Of a stretch of 10,619 nucleotides of DNA, positions 9,164 through 10,619 are shown piece by piece (the first letter of the stretch is position 1; every line of letters starts with the position of its first letter). The position numbers were made by a program, and so were the translations under genes. This DNA comes from CAYHWW01 sp964360145 (GTDB taxonomy: Bacteria > Bdellovibrionota > UBA1018 > CAYHWW01). Below the pieces are notes generated by a model, which did not search any database, was not told the origin of the DNA, and saw nothing but the letters and a program-made list of their open reading frames with translations. The DNA lies in contig CAYHWW010000117.1 in assembly GCA_964360145.1 (NCBI GenBank), positions 1 to 10,619 on the forward strand, read 5' to 3'.

Positions 9164-10567
9164 ATGTCCCAATACGACGTCATCATCATCGGCGGCGGCC
9201 CTGGCGGCTACGTGGCTGCCATTCGCGCCGCCCAGCTTGGTCTCAAAACCGCCTGCGTTGAAAAACGCGGCGCCCTCGGCGGCACTTGCCTCAATATCGG
9301 ATGCATTCCGTCGAAAGCGCTCCTCGACTCCAGTGAACATTTCTTGTTTGCCCGCACCAAGCTTGCCAAGCATGGCGTTGCGGTGAGCGACGTGAAGCTG
9401 AATCTCGATGTCATGATGCAGCGCAAAGAAGCCGTGGTGCGTGGCCTCACCGGCGGCATCGCGGGCCTTTTCAAAAAACATAAAATCGACTGGGTCCAGG
9501 GCCACGGTCGCCTGAAGAGCGCCACCACCGTGGAAGTGCTGGACGAAAAAGGCGCCGCTGCGCGGGACATCACCGCCACCCGCGCCATCATCCTCGCCAC
9601 GGGCTCCGACGTCATAGAGCTCCCCATGGCCAAGTTCGACGGCAAGCGCATCATCGGCAGCACCGAAGCTCTCGCCATGACCCAGGTCCCCCAGCACCTC
9701 GTGGTGGTAGGGGGTGGCGTCATTGGCCTCGAATTGGGATCGGTGTGGCTGCGCCTGGGGTCGAAAGTCACCGTCATCGAAGGCCAGGATCGGCTCATCC
9801 CCGCCATGGATGCCGAGCTCGGCAAAGAGATTCAAAAAATCCTCACCAAGCAGGGCATGGAGTTCAAGATGTCCCATAAGCTCATGGGCGCGAAGAACAC
9901 CGGCGCCACCGTGGAGGTGCAGATGCAAACCCCTGACGGCAAGACGGAGACCCTCGCTCCCGACGTAGTGCTCGTCGCCGTGGGCCGTCGGCCCTACACG
10001 GATAACCTTGGTCTCGACAAAGCAGGCGTTGCTGCTGAGCGCGGTCGTGTCACCATCAACGACCACTTCCAAACCAATGTGAAGGGCATCTACGCCGTGG
10101 GCGACATCGTGCGCGGCCCCATGCTTGCTCACAAAGCCGAAGACGAAGGCATCGCGGTGGCCGAGATCATCGCGGGCAAGGCGGGGCATGTGAACTACAA
10201 CGTCATTCCCGGCGTGGTGTACACCTGGCCCGAGGTCGCATCAGTGGGCTTCACCGAAGAAGAGCTCAAGGCCAAGGGCACCGCATACAAAGTGGGCAAG
10301 TTCCCCTTCCTCGCCAACGGTCGCGCCAAGGCCATGGATGAAACCGAAGGCTTCGTGAAGGTGCTTGCGGATGCCCGCACGGACAAAGTGCTCGGCGTCC
10401 ACATCATCGGGCCGCGGGCCAGCGAGATGATCGCGGAACCCGCGGGCATCATGGAGTTCGGTGGTTCCGCCGAAGACATCGCCCGCACCTGCCATGCTCA
10501 CCCCACGTTGCCAGAAACTCTCAAAGAGGCAGCGCTGGCGGTGGCGGGGCGCCAGCTTCATCTTTAA
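9164..10567 (+). CDS. lpdA: dihydrolipoamide dehydrogenase (E3)
   Basis: FAD-dependent E3 that reoxidises dihydrolipoamide on E2 and reduces NAD+. It completes the 2-oxoglutarate dehydrogenase complex and in many bacteria also serves pyruvate dehydrogenase and glycine cleavage. It is 467 residues long, normal for the family. The FAD-binding GxGxxG begins at residue 10 (GGGPGGYVAAIRAAQ). The redox disulfide is C42/C47 in GGTCLNIGCIPSK. The NAD-binding fold is at VVVGGGVIGLELG, and the second FAD motif is YAVGDIVRGPMLAHKAEDEG. The C-terminal interface domain ends with the active-site H446 and E451 in HAHPTLPE. ATG 9164 is chosen because the FAD motif must lie close to the N-terminus. It sits 164 bases after sucB, the widest gap in the suc cluster, and the intervening inverted repeats may set its expression separately from sucAB. 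Confidence 0.96.
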   Translation: MSQYDVIIIGGGPGGYVAAIRAAQLGLKTACVEKRGALGGTCLNIGCIPSKALLDSSEHFLFARTKLAKHGVAVSDVKLNLDVMMQRKEAVVRGLTGGIAGLFKKHKIDWVQGHGRLKSATTVEVLDEKGAAARDITATRAIILATGSDVIELPMAKFDGKRIIGSTEALAMTQVPQHLVVVGGGVIGLELGSVWLRLGSKVTVIEGQDRLIPAMDAELGKEIQKILTKQGMEFKMSHKLMGAKNTGATVEVQMQTPDGKTETLAPDVVLVAVGRRPYTDNLGLDKAGVAAERGRVTINDHFQTNVKGIYAVGDIVRGPMLAHKAEDEGIAVAEIIAGKAGHVNYNVIPGVVYTWPEVASVGFTEEELKAKGTAYKVGKFPFLANGRAKAMDETEGFVKVLADARTDKVLGVHIIGPRASEMIAEPAGIMEFGGSAEDIARTCHAHPTLPETLKEAALAVAGRQLHL

Positions 10568-10619
10568 GGGTCTGTTAAACAATAAGTGCACGTTCTGGCG
10601 CTCAGATTTCGGTCAGATT
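10568..10619. other. right edge, no feature seen
   Basis: Fifty-two bases follow the lpdA stop. They contain no hairpin with a T-run and no recognisable start of another gene. The heptamer TCAGATT occurs at 10602-10608 and again at 10613-10619; this is probably chance. Confidence 0.5.

Noticed and set aside
9152..10189. Long - strand open frame opposite lpdA
   Set aside because: lpdA is unambiguous with all catalytic motifs; the antisense product resembles no family and arises from GC-rich third positions.

Overview
The window reads as chromosomal DNA of a GC-rich, Gram-negative-type bacterium. All seven genes lie on the + strand. The style (myxobacteria-like radical SAM protein, compact sucA-sucB-lpd cluster, frequent starts without a Shine-Dalgarno sequence) is reminiscent of the former Deltaproteobacteria (Myxococcota or Bdellovibrionota). 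That placement is a weak inference; no rRNA or other marker is present to fix it.

Region 1 (1-3463) is a tight cluster of three genes. The first encodes a B12-binding-type radical SAM enzyme with an unusually spaced Fe-S motif. The second encodes a small, apparently exported protein of unknown function that overlaps the first by 13 bases. The third encodes an endonuclease/exonuclease/phosphatase-fold protein resembling E. coli YbhP, starting at GTG 12 bases after the preceding stop. They look co-transcribed, but no shared pathway is evident.

Region 2 (about 3464-4663) differs in composition. An AT-rich leader with repeated GGATAT boxes and a perfect TATAAT precedes a Fic-family AMPylase. This protein carries an N-terminal inhibitory motif and a C-terminal winged-helix-like domain. 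It looks like a self-regulated, probably acquired single-gene cassette between two GC-rich blocks.

Region 3 (4664-10567) is the 2-oxoglutarate dehydrogenase complex of the TCA cycle, in order E1 (sucA), E2 (sucB), E3 (lpdA). All catalytic landmarks are present, so the complex should be functional. The best sucA start is GTG 4856 with a good ribosome binding site, giving a 946-residue protein; a longer open frame from 4703 is probably untranslated leader. The sucB-lpdA gap holds the most striking non-coding structure in the window. Three inverted repeats are centred at 9020, 9045 and 9070, exactly 25 bp apart, and together they form one larger palindrome of 71 bp.

There are no tRNA or rRNA genes, CRISPR arrays, transposases or convincing rho-independent terminators. 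Most of the window is ordinary metabolism. The second-look items are the palindrome array, the Fic leader and the radical SAM/exported-protein pair.
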